Source: Janthinobacterium lividum
Lineage (GTDB): Bacteria; Pseudomonadota; Gammaproteobacteria; Burkholderiales; Burkholderiaceae_D
Assembly: GCA_945864765.1 (NCBI GenBank)
Contig: CAMBDR010000271.1
Coordinates: 1-6,396 of the forward strand
Direction: 5' to 3'
Length of the DNA: 6,396 nt
Shown here: piece by piece, positions 5,877 through 6,396 of the stretch
Layout: each line of letters starts with the position of its first letter
Position numbering within the stretch: position 1 is the stretch's first letter
The notes under the pieces: generated by a model
What the model was told of the DNA's origin: nothing
Database searches by the model: none
Seen by the model: only the letters and a program-made list of their open reading frames with translations
Program-made: the position numbers and the translations under genes

Positions 5877-6396
5877 TTGTCCTATTTAATTGATCGTCGT
5901 CTGCAAGGCAAAAACAAATCTGCGGTGAATCGCGAGCGTTTTTTACGCCGCTATAAATCGCAGATTAAAGAGGCCGTGGCACGCGCCATCAAGGGGCGTT
6001 CGATCAAAGATATGGAAAATGGCGAGAAAATCTCCATTCCGTCCAAAGATGTGAACGAACCCAGTTTTGGTCATGCCCATGGCGGGACATGGGAAACCGT
6101 TAACCCCGGCAATAAAGAATATCTGCGCGGCGACCGCATCGCTCGCCCAAAAGGCGGTGCGGGCGGGTCTGGCAAAGGAAAAGCCAGCGATAGCGAAGAG
6201 ATCAGCGAAGATGACTTCATTTTCGAGCTATCGCGCGAAGAATTCATGAATTACTTCTTTGAAGATCTCGAATTACCCAATCTGGTCAAAACCCAGCTTG
6301 CCGCCACCACCGACTTTAAACCCCAGCGCGCGGGCTACAATGTATCGGGCACGCCATCCAATATTCACGTTTTACGCTCCTTGCGCGGCGCGATGG
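5877..6396 (+). CDS. yeaH: YeaH/YhbH family protein (DUF444, UPF0229), partial, C-terminus beyond right edge
   Basis: The first 173 residues of the second gene of the prkA operon; the frame is open to the window edge. The start (initiator, then SYLIDRRLQGKNKSAVNRERF) aligns residue for residue with E. coli YeaH (MTWFIDRRLNGKNKSAVNR...). Residues 7-44 are strongly basic. A Gly/Ser/Lys-rich linker (about 93-102) and an acidic patch (105-113) follow, then the conserved block FFEDLELPNL (127-136) and the arginine-containing stretch NIHVLRSLRGAM at the edge. The family is about 420-430 aa, so some 60% is missing, including the C-terminal part likened to von Willebrand A domains. Its biochemical role is unknown; it is co-transcribed with prkA and often with spoVR/ycgB in stress and stationary phase. 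Translation begins at TTG, which would be expected to lower its output relative to PrkA. Confidence 0.93.
   Translation, partial: MSYLIDRRLQGKNKSAVNRERFLRRYKSQIKEAVARAIKGRSIKDMENGEKISIPSKDVNEPSFGHAHGGTWETVNPGNKEYLRGDRIARPKGGAGGSGKGKASDSEEISEDDFIFELSREEFMNYFFEDLELPNLVKTQLAATTDFKPQRAGYNVSGTPSNIHVLRSLRGAM

Noticed and set aside
6067..6249. 60-codon plus-strand open frame
   Set aside because: Out-of-frame shadow inside the yeaH coding region.

Overview
The window reads as chromosomal core sequence from a gammaproteobacterium. The proteins match Escherichia coli/Pseudomonas-type families (PrkA/YeaG, YeaH, a Pa0148-like deaminase, a YbbP-like permease). Codon usage is moderate in GC, mixing GC-rich third positions with many TTG, AAA and TTT codons. 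A Cellvibrio-like lineage would fit but cannot be shown from this sequence. No rRNA, tRNA, CRISPR array, insertion sequence, integrase or attachment site was seen.

Left half (1-3556): three genes on the minus strand, read right to left. First is an adenine/adenosine deaminase (3556-2540). After 51 bp comes a SRAP-domain protein of the YedK/HMCES family (2488-1802), which shields abasic sites in single-stranded DNA. After another 41 bp comes a large FtsX-type ABC-transporter permease of the YbbP group (1760 to beyond base 1), cut by the window edge. The short gaps and lack of visible terminators allow a single transcript, but the three functions (purine salvage, DNA repair, envelope lipid or lipoprotein handling) do not form an obvious pathway.

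Middle (3557-3861): a 305-bp divergent control region. It holds a good sigma-70-like promoter toward prkA, a weaker one toward the deaminase, a candidate sigma-54 (-24/-12) element, a perfect 12-bp palindrome flanked by an imperfect inverted repeat, and an A8 tract.

Right half (3862-6396): prkA (yeaG), a complete AAA+ serine kinase/protease-like protein, then a 92-bp spacer and the first 173 codons of yeaH (DUF444/UPF0229), which starts with TTG. These are the first two genes of the conserved prkA-yeaH-spoVR(ycgB) stress/stationary-phase module; spoVR would be expected just past the right edge. The spacer opens with an unusual 9-bp periodic repeat that places five TGA codons in the prkA reading frame. 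I found no wholly new system. The most unusual items are this stop-codon repeat, the layered control region, and the separation of the permease from any visible ATPase gene.
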